Assembly: GCA_913774715.1 (NCBI GenBank) | Contig: CAJYHS010000204.1 | Location: forward strand, 186,001-250,000 | Length of the DNA: 64,000 bases | DNA from: an uncultured Siphonobacter sp. | Lineage (GTDB): Bacteria > Bacteroidota > Bacteroidia > Cytophagales > Spirosomataceae | Direction of reading: 5' to 3' | Part shown: positions 35,694 to 45,043 of the stretch, piece by piece | Layout of the letters: every line of letters begins with the position of its first letter | Numbering within the stretch: position 1 is the stretch's first letter | Notes under the pieces: model-generated | What the model saw: only the letters and a program-made list of their open reading frames with translations | What the model was told of the DNA's origin: nothing | Databases searched by the model: none | Made by a program: the position numbers and the translations under genes

Positions 35694-36158
35694 ATGCGAA
35701 TATTTCTCTTTTTTCTCGCCCTTGCTGCACTAACTTCCTGTGAAACAAACGCCGTTTTCAAAGATAATGTTGATTTGCAGGATGCGAAATGGCCCATTAA
35801 AACAGCTCCCAGCTTTACCTTTGAGATTCATGATATCTCAAAGACTTACAATCTTTATTATAACCTTCGCAATACGAAGTCTTACCCTTACTATAACCTT
35901 TACGTTACCCGCACACTTACCGGTCCGGATGGTAAAACAGTGGTCCGGAACCTGGATGAGTTAATTCTGGCTAACCCCACTACCGGTAAACCCACGGGAA
36001 ATGGATTAGGAGACATTTACGATCATAAGTTTCTAGCTATCAAGAATATGCGATTCCCTCAACCGGGGTCGTATACATTCAAAGTAGAGCAATACATGCG
36101 TCAGGATCCCTTACCAGAGATTCAGAGCGTGGGCCTGACTGTAGAAACAAACCCCTGA
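35694..36158 (+). CDS. gldH: Gliding motility lipoprotein GldH
   Basis: A 154-residue lipoprotein: signal MRIFLFFLALAALTS with lipobox Cys16 (ALTSC). The body is beta-rich with the family's conserved N-terminal W-P-I region after FKDNVDLQDAKWP and the tract YNLYYNLRNTKSYPYYNLY. GldH is needed for gliding in Flavobacterium johnsoniae and is widespread in Bacteroidota. Location is probably periplasmic/outer membrane. It is co-directional with the ricT-like gene and probably in one operon. Confidence 0.9.
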   Translation: MRIFLFFLALAALTSCETNAVFKDNVDLQDAKWPIKTAPSFTFEIHDISKTYNLYYNLRNTKSYPYYNLYVTRTLTGPDGKTVVRNLDELILANPTTGKPTGNGLGDIYDHKFLAIKNMRFPQPGSYTFKVEQYMRQDPLPEIQSVGLTVETNP

Positions 36159-36217
36159 TCGCATGGCAGGTAAGGCTATTCGTAGTTTCTTTAGTAGACT
36201 TTCATTTAATCATACGT

Positions 36218-36841
36218 ATGCCTTTCCTCCCACTCTTTCCTTTAAATCTGGTCGCTTTTCCAGGAGAAGCCCTGAATCTGCACATTTTCGAACCCAGATA
36301 TATTCAGCTCATTTCTGAGTGTATTACTGAAGATAAGCCTTTCGGTATTCCAGTATACTTGCCTAATCATGTGATGGATTATGGCACTTCCGTTAAAATT
36401 ATCCAGCAATCCCGACTCTATGATGACGGTCGCATGGATATTAAAACGCAGGGTTTAACTGTGTTTAGGATTACTTCTTTTGAGAATCCCGTTCAGGACA
36501 AATTATATGCGGGTGGAGAGGTTGAGTTTTTAAAAGAAACCACTAATCCCATTATTATTTCTGGATTGCTGGAACGTTTAAAAGAGCTCTATCAATACCT
36601 CCAGCTGTCTTTTGAATTTGATCATACTCCTTCGAACTTTTCTTTCCAAATTGGTCATAAAATCGGTTTGTCCGTAGCAGAAGAATATCAGCTCATTCAG
36701 ATTCCTTCTGAAACGGCTCGTCAGGAATTTATCTTACGTCACCTGAATCGTGTTATGCCCATTATGGACGAGTTGGAGCGAACCAAGGAACGCATTCGTT
36801 TAAATGGCCATTTTAAGAATTTTGATCCGCTGGACTTTTAA
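36218..36841 (+). CDS. Lon N-terminal (substrate-binding) domain protein
   Basis: A 207-residue stand-alone version of the LON substrate-binding domain, with the family opening LPLFPLNLVAFPGEALNLHIFEPRY. There is no ATPase or protease part, so this is not Lon itself but the widespread short protein (LON_substr_bdg). Role unknown. Its last 29 bases overlap, tail to tail, the end of the convergent permease gene. Confidence 0.88.
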   Translation: MPFLPLFPLNLVAFPGEALNLHIFEPRYIQLISECITEDKPFGIPVYLPNHVMDYGTSVKIIQQSRLYDDGRMDIKTQGLTVFRITSFENPVQDKLYAGGEVEFLKETTNPIIISGLLERLKELYQYLQLSFEFDHTPSNFSFQIGHKIGLSVAEEYQLIQIPSETARQEFILRHLNRVMPIMDELERTKERIRLNGHFKNFDPLDF

Positions 36842-38009
36842 AGTTATCCTCGTTCTGGGGTTGTTCTTCATTCGATAAAGCGTCTTCGACTTTATTTTTC
36901 CGTTTTCGTAAGCTATCCAGTTTGGGTAACCGGGTCGTCGGTTTTAACTCCCGGCTGTATTCAGGATCTCCCAGCAGAAAACCGTAGGGTTTCAGTCCAT
37001 CCACGTTATCACATATTACTTTCATAATAGCCGTAACGGGAAGAGCTAATACCAATCCTGAAATTCCCCATAACTGACCCCCTAAAATCAATACAACCAT
37101 TGCCGCCAATGGGTTAACGCTTACTTTGGAGCCGACGACATTGGGCGTGATGAAGTTACCTTCCAAGATTTGTACAAAACTGAATACGCCAATTACTCCA
37201 ACCGCATACATGGGAGAGTCTTTGGTAACCAGAGCATAAATCGTAGGTAACAAGGAACCCACCAGAATGCCGATGTAAGGGATCAGTAGTAATACGGCTG
37301 CTAGCGTTCCAAAAAACCAGGCGTAATCAATGCCCAGAATTAATAATCCTGCCGTATTTAAGCCTGCTACAATAGCAATGACCAATACCAAACCCGTCAG
37401 ATACCCTTGAACAACGACGTAAATTTTTCCCAATACATCATCCAGTCGATGACGGCGGGTCTTTGAAAAGAGCTTATAAAGAAAGCTTCGAAAGAAATCC
37501 CGATATAGAAGAATGAAGAAAACAAAAATAGGAACGAGTGATAAATCAGCTAAAGTAGAAGTAGTGGAAGAAAGAAAAGTACCAATGTAACTTCCACTGT
37601 TATGTAACACATCGTTCGTAATTCGTTTGATTTCATTATTCTGCCGCGTTTTATCCAAGCCAAACTGATCGTCCGCCATGCGTTGAGCCCGGTCGATAAC
37701 AGCGTTCATTTTATCCTGGAACTTAGGAAAATCATCCGTAAAATTGGCCATTTGCATAGAAACGAGCCAGACGATACCCACTATAACACCAATGAGAACT
37801 ACCAGACAAACGAAGATAGCGGCCACTCGAGGCACTTTCCAGCTTTCCAGTTTACGGCACAGCGGAAACAATAACATCGCCAGCAATAATGAAAAAAGTA
37901 ATAGCGTTACAATTCCCTGCAAAGCGTATAGTCCGTAGATAATCAGCAGTACACAAATCAGACTAGCGGCTAAACGAACGGGATAAGGGAAAGTAGGTTC
38001 TGAATTCAT
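36813..38009 (-). CDS. AI-2E family transporter
   Basis: A 398-residue polytopic membrane protein with about eight spans. Opening helices LAASLICVLLIIYGLYALQG and LLLFSLLLAMLLFPLCRKLE are typical. The long hydrophilic segment near residues 80-150 and the GIDYAWFFGTLAAVLLLIPYIG motif identify the AI-2E/PerM family. Despite the name, most members are proton-driven exporters of uncertain substrate. Start set at MNSEPTFPYPVRL (38009); an ATG 18 bp upstream adds MKDECT. The C-terminal tail is charged. Confidence 0.9.
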   Translation of the reverse strand: MNSEPTFPYPVRLAASLICVLLIIYGLYALQGIVTLLLFSLLLAMLLFPLCRKLESWKVPRVAAIFVCLVVLIGVIVGIVWLVSMQMANFTDDFPKFQDKMNAVIDRAQRMADDQFGLDKTRQNNEIKRITNDVLHNSGSYIGTFLSSTTSTLADLSLVPIFVFFILLYRDFFRSFLYKLFSKTRRHRLDDVLGKIYVVVQGYLTGLVLVIAIVAGLNTAGLLILGIDYAWFFGTLAAVLLLIPYIGILVGSLLPTIYALVTKDSPMYAVGVIGVFSFVQILEGNFITPNVVGSKVSVNPLAAMVVLILGGQLWGISGLVLALPVTAIMKVICDNVDGLKPYGFLLGDPEYSRELKPTTRLPKLDSLRKRKNKVEDALSNEEQPQNEDNFKSPADQNS

Positions 38010-38047
38010 AGTACATTCGTCCTTCAAAAGGTTGAACTTTTTTAAGT

Positions 38048-38893
38048 ATGCTTACAAAATTGATATTCTTTCTTTTCGGATTAAAAACAAACTTGTGTTC
38101 CTGTCAGCCCGATAGGCACCGCAATGGCTTCTCACGAGCCAAACGGCAGTATCGCATTGAACAGGCAGGAACCATGCCGCCGGTTGCCAATGAAAATTCA
38201 GGGCTTGCTACGGCCTCGGGTCGACCTACGTTCTGGACTCATAATGATTCGGGTGGGAAAGCCGAACTCTATGAAATTGACTCCGTAGGAAATTTACTTT
38301 CGACCTGGGCTTTGCCGGAACTTCAGAATAAAGATTGGGAAGAATTAAGCCGTGACTCGCAGGGAAATATTTACATCGGTGATACGGGGAATAATACCAA
38401 CACGCGTAAGGATTTATGCATTTATAAAGTCGCTGAATCTCAACCGTCAAGCCAAGCTCAAAAAATTACATACCATTACCCGGATCAGAAGGATTTTCCA
38501 CCCCAGAAATCCGAAAAAAATTTCGACTGCGAAGCCTTTTTCTATGCCAATGACAGTCTTTATCTTTTTTCAAAAAACTGGGGAAAGCCAACGGCCAAGC
38601 TATATACCCTCCCCGCCAAGGCTGGTGCGTATAAGGCCGTCTTAAAAGACAGCATTCGTCTCAACGGTATGATTACGGCCGCTGACATCAGTCCTGACCA
38701 GCAAACTTTCGCAGTGCTTACCTACGGAAAAATTTTTTTCTTTGCGATTAAAGACAAAGAAATCAATTTTAAACATCCACTTTCGTGTCTGAAAATTGGA
38801 CGGGGTCAGGTAGAGGCTTTGGTGTTCATTACTAACCATGAACTCCTGGTTACCAATGAAAAAGGTAAAATCTATAAAATAACCCGACGCTAA
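38048..38893 (+). CDS. Hypothetical exported beta-propeller-like protein
   Basis: 281 residues. A hydrophobic start (LTKLIFFLFGLKTNLCSC) looks like a signal with a possible lipobox cysteine. The body has repeats typical of propeller blades: PTFWTHNDSGGKAELYEID, GNIYIGDTGNNTN, FDCEAFFYANDSLYLFSKN, QTFAVLTYGKIFFF, LLVTNEKGKIYKI. It resembles extracytoplasmic YIGDTGNN proteins of unknown function in Bacteroidota. No catalytic residues can be named. Divergent from the permease with only 38 bp between starts. Confidence 0.65.
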   Translation: MLTKLIFFLFGLKTNLCSCQPDRHRNGFSRAKRQYRIEQAGTMPPVANENSGLATASGRPTFWTHNDSGGKAELYEIDSVGNLLSTWALPELQNKDWEELSRDSQGNIYIGDTGNNTNTRKDLCIYKVAESQPSSQAQKITYHYPDQKDFPPQKSEKNFDCEAFFYANDSLYLFSKNWGKPTAKLYTLPAKAGAYKAVLKDSIRLNGMITAADISPDQQTFAVLTYGKIFFFAIKDKEINFKHPLSCLKIGRGQVEALVFITNHELLVTNEKGKIYKITRR

Positions 38894-38975
38894 GGAACCT
38901 ATTGATACGTTTTAGTCATACAGTAGTACGTTTCAATAATTACTGATTGCTACACTTATATAAAACGAGCTTTAC

Positions 38976-39776
38976 ATGTTACCCCGCGACTTTCTGGAAA
39001 CTTTACATAAGATTCATTCGAATACGGATTCATTTCCTCCTACATCTTCGGTGGCTCGTCTAGTTACCCGGCTGATTCTTTTGCTTTTCCCCGAACAGAC
39101 CAAGATTCATTACAATTCAGTAGATAAGCTCGGAGACGCGTTTGTTCGGCTTGAAAAAGATTTGACTGATATGCTTCAGTCTATGAACAGTCATCTGCCC
39201 GATTCGCCAGCGAATCTGGCAGCTCAGTTTGTAGAGAAAATTCCAGAGATTTATTACCTCCTCCGCACGGATGTCTCAGCTATTCTGGCGGGAGATCCAG
39301 CGGCTACCAGCGAATATGAAATTGTACGAGCTTATCCTGGCTTTTACGCTGTCGCTTTCTACCGGATTGCTCATGCCTTTTATGATTTGAACATTCCTTT
39401 ATTACCCCGGGTATTAACCGAGTTTGCTCACTCCCGCACGGGTATTGATATCCACCCTTCCGCTGAAATCGATGAATATCTTTTTATTGATCACGGAACC
39501 GGTATCGTCATTGGTGAAACAACCGTTATTGGTCGAAATGTGAAGCTATATCAGGGAGTTACGCTTGGAGCTTTGAGCGTAAGCAAAGAGCTTGCTTCGC
39601 AAAAACGCCATCCAACGGTAGAGAATGACGTTGTGATTTATTCAGGAGCAACTATTCTGGGTGGCGAAACTGTCATTGGTCATCACAGCATTGTGGGCGG
39701 GAATGTATGGCTTACGCATAGCATTAAACCATACACTAAAATTTATCACCAGGAGCAGGTATTAATTAAAGGCTAA
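38976..39776 (+). CDS. cysE: Serine O-acetyltransferase
   Basis: Acetylates L-serine from acetyl-CoA, the first step of cysteine synthesis. 266 residues. An N-terminal alpha-helical domain (from MLPRDFLETLHKI) leads to the left-handed beta-helix formed by hexapeptide repeats from about residue 155. Active-site landmarks are the conserved Asp-His in FIDHGTGIVIGE and the following HPTVENDVVIYSGATILGGETVIG. Of the EpsC-like type with a long N-domain. It ends at a strong terminator. Confidence 0.93.
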   Translation: MLPRDFLETLHKIHSNTDSFPPTSSVARLVTRLILLLFPEQTKIHYNSVDKLGDAFVRLEKDLTDMLQSMNSHLPDSPANLAAQFVEKIPEIYYLLRTDVSAILAGDPAATSEYEIVRAYPGFYAVAFYRIAHAFYDLNIPLLPRVLTEFAHSRTGIDIHPSAEIDEYLFIDHGTGIVIGETTVIGRNVKLYQGVTLGALSVSKELASQKRHPTVENDVVIYSGATILGGETVIGHHSIVGGNVWLTHSIKPYTKIYHQEQVLIKG

Positions 39777-39795
39777 AACAATTTTATACATTTTT

Positions 39796-39834
39796 TGCTT
39801 CAATCTTGTGAAATTCAAGGTTGAAGCATTTTTT
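39796..39834 (+). terminator. Terminator after cysE
   Basis: TGCTTCAATCTTG pairs with CAAGGTTGAAGCA (13 bp with one G-T pair), loop TGAAATT, then a T-run. Confidence 0.8.
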
Positions 39835-39858
39835 ATACATTATATTTTTATTTCCAAT

Positions 39859-39873
39859 TGTAAATAATTTACA
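39859..39873. promoter_or_regulatory. Palindrome TGTAAAT-A-ATTTACA before ftsW
   Basis: Perfect 7-bp arms with a single central base, overlapping the -7 candidate TACATTTG at 39870-39877. A second overlapping dyad TTTAC-ATTT-GTAAA follows. Position suits a repressor site for the division cluster, but no regulator is known. Confidence 0.35.
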
Positions 39874-39877
39874 TTTG
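39870..39877 (+). promoter_or_regulatory. Candidate -7 element of ftsW
   Basis: TACATTTG matches TAnnTTTG exactly, 37 bp before the start codon and after the cysE terminator. The upstream element is unclear. Confidence 0.4.
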
Positions 39878-39913
39878 TAAACAAATCATTGTTCAACCTT
39901 CCTTGAAGTACAT

Positions 39914-41143
39914 ATGACTCTCGAAAAAATCCGTGCTTTTTTTCATCTGGAAGGAGATCGCACCATCTGGAACATCGTTTTTGCCTTACTGGCTATTGGA
40001 ACTATTGTCGTTTTTTCAGCTCGAGGAACGTATGCTTTTCAACATTTACCTGGCCGAGAGTCATTTCTATTTAAGCACCTAGGCAGTTTAATCCTCTGCT
40101 TAGGTATTATCCTGGTTTGCCACCGACTGCCCTTTGGTATGTACTCAGGACTTTCCAGGTTTTTGCTTTATCTATCAGTACTTTTACTCATTCTGGTTCA
40201 ATTCTGGGGCATTGAAAGCGGTGGAGCTAAGCGGGCTTTACCCATACCATTTTTCTCAGGTTTCATGCCTTCGGATTTGGCCAAATTTGCCCTTATAGCT
40301 AATCTGGCCTCTATGCTGGCCAAGCGATTAAAAGCCAATTACCGGGATCCGCTAGTATTCGTTCCACCCATTTTCTGGAGCGGATTTCTGAGTTTCTTGC
40401 TGGCCCTTAATTCCGGTAGTGCGGCATTGCTGCTGATGGCTCCCTGCTGGTTATTAATGTTCATCGGACAGGTTCCTCTCCGTTATCTTTTCTACTTGAC
40501 CATGGCGGGAATAATCGCCTTGAGTGTAGCCTATGCCTTCGGATCTCGGGGAACAACCTGGGAAGGACGTTTTAGCCGTCCAACGAACGTTATTTCGCAG
40601 GTTCTCCAAAAAATCAAACCGCCCGAACGTCTTACACCTGAAGATCGTCGTATTGATTCTCAGGAAGAATACAGTCTGGTAGCCGTGGCTTCCGGGGGTT
40701 GGGTAGGCCGTGGCTTGGGTAATAGTCTTCAGCGGAATTTTATGACGCAGGCTTATTCTGACTTTGCTTATGCTATTCTAATTGAAGAATGGGGTTTTCT
40801 CGGAGGAGTCTGTACCTTAGTGCTTTATCTATTCCTACTTTACCGCAGTGTACGTTACGTTGCTTTCCGAAAGCTGAAAAAAGCAGAAATCGAAAGTGGT
40901 CAGGCCTTTGGTTATTTTCTGGCCGCCGGCCTTGCTTTTAGTCTCGTTTTACAGGCCCTTGTACACATGGCCGTATCCGTTCAATTGATCCCTGTAACAG
41001 GTCAGAATCTTCCTTTGATTAGCTGGGGGGGCTCTTCTCTACTCTTCACAGGAATTTCCATCGGAGCCATTTTAAGCGTTAGTCGCGAAGCCGCAGAAGC
41101 GAATTCAGCAAAAGTCCTTGAAAAAGAAGCCTTTGCCGCTTAA
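39914..41143 (+). CDS. ftsW: Cell-division peptidoglycan polymerase FtsW
   Basis: A SEDS-family protein of 409 residues with about ten membrane spans. It polymerises lipid II at the septum together with a class B penicillin-binding protein. Family features: the GAKRALPIPF...PSDLAKFALI region, EEYSLVAVASGGWVGRGLGNSLQ, and AYSDFAYAILIEEWGFLGG near 275-300, followed by VTGQNLPLISWGGSS. Assignment to FtsW rather than RodA rests on its place just before murG. First gene of the dcw segment seen here. Confidence 0.93.
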   Translation: MTLEKIRAFFHLEGDRTIWNIVFALLAIGTIVVFSARGTYAFQHLPGRESFLFKHLGSLILCLGIILVCHRLPFGMYSGLSRFLLYLSVLLLILVQFWGIESGGAKRALPIPFFSGFMPSDLAKFALIANLASMLAKRLKANYRDPLVFVPPIFWSGFLSFLLALNSGSAALLLMAPCWLLMFIGQVPLRYLFYLTMAGIIALSVAYAFGSRGTTWEGRFSRPTNVISQVLQKIKPPERLTPEDRRIDSQEEYSLVAVASGGWVGRGLGNSLQRNFMTQAYSDFAYAILIEEWGFLGGVCTLVLYLFLLYRSVRYVAFRKLKKAEIESGQAFGYFLAAGLAFSLVLQALVHMAVSVQLIPVTGQNLPLISWGGSSLLFTGISIGAILSVSREAAEANSAKVLEKEAFAA

Positions 41144-41254
41144 TTTTATTGACTTATCAAGCAACACGTTGTTTTTTTGTGAGAATTTTACTGAGGCTGA
41201 ACGATTACCTACTATCCATAAGTCTTTTTTAGTAATCATTATCATTTAAACGAC

Positions 41255-42352
41255 GTGTCGAAACGCATCATCATCAGTGGAGGTGGAACTGGCGGGCATA
41301 TCTTTCCAGCCATTGCTATTGCCAATGCTTTAAAAGAGAACGATCCAACTACTGAAGTTCTCTTTGTTGGGGCGAATGGTCGTATGGAAATGGAGAAGGT
41401 TCCTCAGGCAGGATACCAGATTGTAGGCCTGGATATTGCAGGAATCAATCGTTCAAATCCCATTGCCAACCTCGGTTTTCCGCTGAAACTGGCCAAAAGC
41501 CTACTGGCGGCACGTCAGATTATCAAGGATTTTAAGCCTAATGCTGCCGTAGGTGTAGGAGGATACGCTAGCGGTCCTTTACTATTAGCCGCCGGGATGG
41601 CTGGCGTTCCTTACCTGATTCAGGAACAAAATTCATATGCGGGTATTACCAATAAGTTTTTAGCGAAGAAAGCCAGCAAAATTTGCGTAGCCTACCCGTC
41701 CATGCAGTCCTTTTTTTCAGCAGAAAAACTGGTCATGACGGGTAATCCCGTACGCAGCGACATTGGTAGTATTACCTCAGATAACCCAAAGGTTTGGGAG
41801 TATTTTAAGGGTCTTTCGCCAGAAATACCTACCTTATTAATTATTGGCGGCAGTCAGGGAGCTCGAACCATTAACGAAAGCATTGACGCTGGTTTGGAAC
41901 AACTGCTGGCAGCAGGTTATCAGATTATCTGGCAGACGGGTAAACTATACATTCATAAAGCCCGGCAGCGAGTACAAGCCATTGCCTCTAACCGAATTTG
42001 GGTTTCTGATTTTATTAACCAGATGCCCTACGCTTACGCAGCTTCGAATGTAGTCATTTCACGAGCTGGGGCTCTTTCCATTTCAGAATTATGCCTGGTT
42101 GGTAAGCCCGCTATTTTTGTTCCCTTACCTACAGCCGCAGAAGACCATCAGACTCAGAATGCGTTAGCTTTGGTTCGGGAAAATGCAGGCATTCTCGTAA
42201 AGGATGCGGAAGCTAGGCAGACACTCATTCATACGACCCTGGATTTGTTTAAAAACCCGGAAAAACTTCAGACTATGGGAAACCAAATTGAGAAGTTGGC
42301 TAAACCGCAGGCGGCCAGACAAATCGCTCAGGAAGTATTACAATTAACCTAG
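41255..42352 (+). CDS. murG: UDP-GlcNAc:undecaprenyl-PP-MurNAc-pentapeptide GlcNAc transferase
   Basis: Adds GlcNAc to lipid I, forming lipid II. 365 residues, GT-B fold. N-terminal glycine loop GGGTGGHIFPAIAIANAL, second G-loop VGVGGYASGPLL, C-terminal donor-site motif GGSQGARTINE and the SRAGALSISELCLVGKPAIF region. It begins with GTG at 41255 (no ATG nearby in frame). Confidence 0.97.
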   Translation: MSKRIIISGGGTGGHIFPAIAIANALKENDPTTEVLFVGANGRMEMEKVPQAGYQIVGLDIAGINRSNPIANLGFPLKLAKSLLAARQIIKDFKPNAAVGVGGYASGPLLLAAGMAGVPYLIQEQNSYAGITNKFLAKKASKICVAYPSMQSFFSAEKLVMTGNPVRSDIGSITSDNPKVWEYFKGLSPEIPTLLIIGGSQGARTINESIDAGLEQLLAAGYQIIWQTGKLYIHKARQRVQAIASNRIWVSDFINQMPYAYAASNVVISRAGALSISELCLVGKPAIFVPLPTAAEDHQTQNALALVRENAGILVKDAEARQTLIHTTLDLFKNPEKLQTMGNQIEKLAKPQAARQIAQEVLQLT

Positions 42353-42464
42353 TAATAAATTCTATCGTTATATCTGTTAATCAGTACTTTGAGTTTTTTT
42401 TAAAATTTGTGTAAACAAAAACTAAATCTCAGAGTCTCTTTTAAAGATTATTTCAGTTCGTTAC

Positions 42465-43874
42465 ATGATCCAGTCTAAGCCGATTCGCTCGTATAAGTCT
42501 ATTTACTTCCTCGGCATTGGGGGAATTGGCATGAGTGCCATCGCCCGATGGTTTCATGTAAATGGCTACCAGGTAGCGGGTTACGATAAAACACCTACCC
42601 GGCTTACGGCAACTTTACAGGAAGAAGGGATTACGATTCACTTTACGGATGAAGTTGCTGAGATAAACGAAAGTTATAAGAATCCGGAAGATACGCTGGT
42701 AGTTTTAACGCCTGCTATTCCCAAGGACCATACGGAGTGGGCTTATTTTCGTGAAAATGGCTTTACTATTCTAAAACGCTCACAGGTTCTGGGTTTGTTA
42801 ACGGAAGAAATGTTTCTGATTGCCGTGGCAGGTACGCACGGCAAGACAACTACTTCTTCTATGGTTGCTCATATTCTCAAGCATAGTGGTAAGAATGTAG
42901 CGGCTTTTTTAGGCGGAATTACTCAAAATTACCAGACCAATTTTTTACTTAATGAACCAACAGAACAGTTAAGGGACGTTTGGTGTGTAGTAGAGGCCGA
43001 TGAGTTTGATCGCAGCTTCTTAACCCTTCATCCTGATCTGGCTATTGTTACATCAACGGATGCTGATCACCTAGATATTTACGGCTCAGGTGAAGAAGTG
43101 CTAAAATCTTTTGGGGACTTTGTAAGTCAGATTAAGCCCGATGGGACTTTATTTTTGAGAAATGGTTTACCCCTAATCAATCAGACCAAGGCTCAGATTC
43201 GTACATACAGTTTTGAAGATGGCGATTATCACGTTAACAACTGCCGGATTGCTGATAATCGATTTAAGTTTTCAATCGTCTATCCCGGTGGTATTTGCGA
43301 GGATATTTCGTTAATGGTTCCTGGTTTTCATAATGCAGAAAATGCAGTAGCAGCTTTTGCCGTTTGTTTGAAAACAGGACTTTCGCCAGAAGAGATCCGG
43401 GAAGGTATCAATACGTATCGTGGTGTAAAACGAAGATTTGAATATCACTTACAGCATCCAGAAGCCGTTTATATTGATGATTATGCTCATCACCCTAGCG
43501 AGGTAGAAGCATTTTTGAAATCAGTAAAGGCTTTATACCCTGATCGAAAGGTAACGGCTATTTTTCAACCCCACCTGTTTACCCGTACCCGGGATTTTCA
43601 GGAAGGTTTTGCGGAGTCGTTATCACTGGCAGATCAAATTATTTTACTGGACATTTATCCGGCCAGGGAGTTACCTATTCCGGGCATCACCTCGGAAATC
43701 ATTTTTGAAAAGATTACTAGTGCTGAAAAAATTCGTTGTCAGAAAGACGACGTTTTAGAATTGCTCAAAACCATTCCGACCGAAATTCTGGTAACGATTG
43801 GAGCGGGTGACATTGATACCTTGATTGATCCCATCCGGTCTCATCTGGAAGATCAGATTACTGAGAAAAAATAA
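42465..43874 (+). CDS. murC: UDP-N-acetylmuramate-L-alanine ligase
   Basis: Adds the first L-alanine to UDP-MurNAc using ATP. 469 residues, three Mur-ligase domains: N-domain YFLGIGGIGMSAIAR (14-28), ATP-binding loop GTHGKTT (123-129), the VVEADEFDRSFL metal/UDP region, and the C-domain opening YIDDYAHHPSEVEAFL. Full length. Next in the dcw order after murG, 112 bp downstream. Confidence 0.97.
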   Translation: MIQSKPIRSYKSIYFLGIGGIGMSAIARWFHVNGYQVAGYDKTPTRLTATLQEEGITIHFTDEVAEINESYKNPEDTLVVLTPAIPKDHTEWAYFRENGFTILKRSQVLGLLTEEMFLIAVAGTHGKTTTSSMVAHILKHSGKNVAAFLGGITQNYQTNFLLNEPTEQLRDVWCVVEADEFDRSFLTLHPDLAIVTSTDADHLDIYGSGEEVLKSFGDFVSQIKPDGTLFLRNGLPLINQTKAQIRTYSFEDGDYHVNNCRIADNRFKFSIVYPGGICEDISLMVPGFHNAENAVAAFAVCLKTGLSPEEIREGINTYRGVKRRFEYHLQHPEAVYIDDYAHHPSEVEAFLKSVKALYPDRKVTAIFQPHLFTRTRDFQEGFAESLSLADQIILLDIYPARELPIPGITSEIIFEKITSAEKIRCQKDDVLELLKTIPTEILVTIGAGDIDTLIDPIRSHLEDQITEKK

Positions 43875-43965
43875 TTTCTCTATTAGTAAATAAAAGGTCA
43901 GCCTAGCCTGTGAAGGCCAATTAGCTGTGCCATACGATAAATTTTGAAAATCAGGCCCTAAGGAC

Positions 43966-44778
43966 TTGGAGAAGTTTTCTATCTTTCGGTTAAGAAACTG
44001 GGTAAAGGCCGTTTTAGGAATCATAGTAATGGTTCTTCTGGTGATTTTCGCCGAAAAATGGTACGCCTCACAGTCCTGTAAAAAGATTAGCATTGTGTTC
44101 AATGAAGAGCATCAACAAATGCCTTTGTTATCACAACAGGATATACGTAATTTATTATCAGAGTCTGGAAAAAAGCCCCTGGAAGGCAAGCCATTCGAAC
44201 AGATTGATTTAAATTTTCTGGAGAATCGAGTGGAATCAAGTCCTCTGGTAAAAAGCTGCCAGATTTCACGAAACCTGAGAGGGTGGCTGGAAGTACGCAT
44301 CGAGACGCATCGCCCCATTGCCCGGTTAGTCCAACCTGATTTGCCTGACAATGGATTAGACAAATACCTGAATGAAGAAGGCCGTTTCATGCCTTTATCT
44401 GATCGGTATACGGCTCGGGTATTATTACTCTCAGGTCCTTATTTTGATCGAAAAAATCATTTACGTGCCCGTCAGGATACGGCTCTGTTTAATCTGATAA
44501 AGTCTATTGAACAGGATTCTTTGTGGAAAGCTCAAATTGAATGGCTGGAGTTGGATACGCAGGGTGAGATTACCATGTGGCCTCAAGTGGGAGACACCCC
44601 CATTGAATTTGGTACAGCCAATGCAAGAGATCTCAAATTCCAGAAGATGAGCGTGTTTTTTCGAAATATTTTACCCTTACGAGGCTGGAATAGCTTCTCC
44701 AAAGTAAGCGTAAAGTATAAAAATCAGGTGGTTTGTACCCGTGCCTCATCAGATAGCATGGCCGTAGCTATACCCTGA
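43966..44778 (+). CDS. ftsQ: Cell-division protein FtsQ (DivIB-like)
   Basis: A bitopic division protein: short basic N-terminus, one membrane span (AVLGIIVMVLLVIFAEKWYA, residues 16-35), then a periplasmic region of about 235 residues with a POTRA-like part (SIVFNEEHQQMPLLSQQDIRN) and the FtsQ-type domain. Bacteroidota FtsQ is poorly conserved, so position between murC and ftsA is the main evidence. The only possible start that keeps the basic N-terminus is TTG 43966, because a stop lies in frame just upstream and the next ATG (44029) would cut into the membrane segment. Confidence 0.85.
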   Translation: MEKFSIFRLRNWVKAVLGIIVMVLLVIFAEKWYASQSCKKISIVFNEEHQQMPLLSQQDIRNLLSESGKKPLEGKPFEQIDLNFLENRVESSPLVKSCQISRNLRGWLEVRIETHRPIARLVQPDLPDNGLDKYLNEEGRFMPLSDRYTARVLLLSGPYFDRKNHLRARQDTALFNLIKSIEQDSLWKAQIEWLELDTQGEITMWPQVGDTPIEFGTANARDLKFQKMSVFFRNILPLRGWNSFSKVSVKYKNQVVCTRASSDSMAVAIP

Positions 44779-45043
44779 AGAAAAACGCGATCAGCATTCG
44801 TAAGTATTAAATTTATTTTGACTAATATTGAGTAGCCGTTATTTCCGTATTAAACTGTTTATTAGGCTTATATCTAAAAATATTTTTCTAATACCGGCAT
44901 AATAAGGAAAGCGAGTTGCTAGTCAATACCCTATTTTTTTCATTACTTTAAACCATAATCGGATTTACGTCCATTATGGATATCATTAATAGATAGGCTA
45001 AGTTGATGATTAGTATCACCAATCAACCCTAAAGCTGTGCCGT

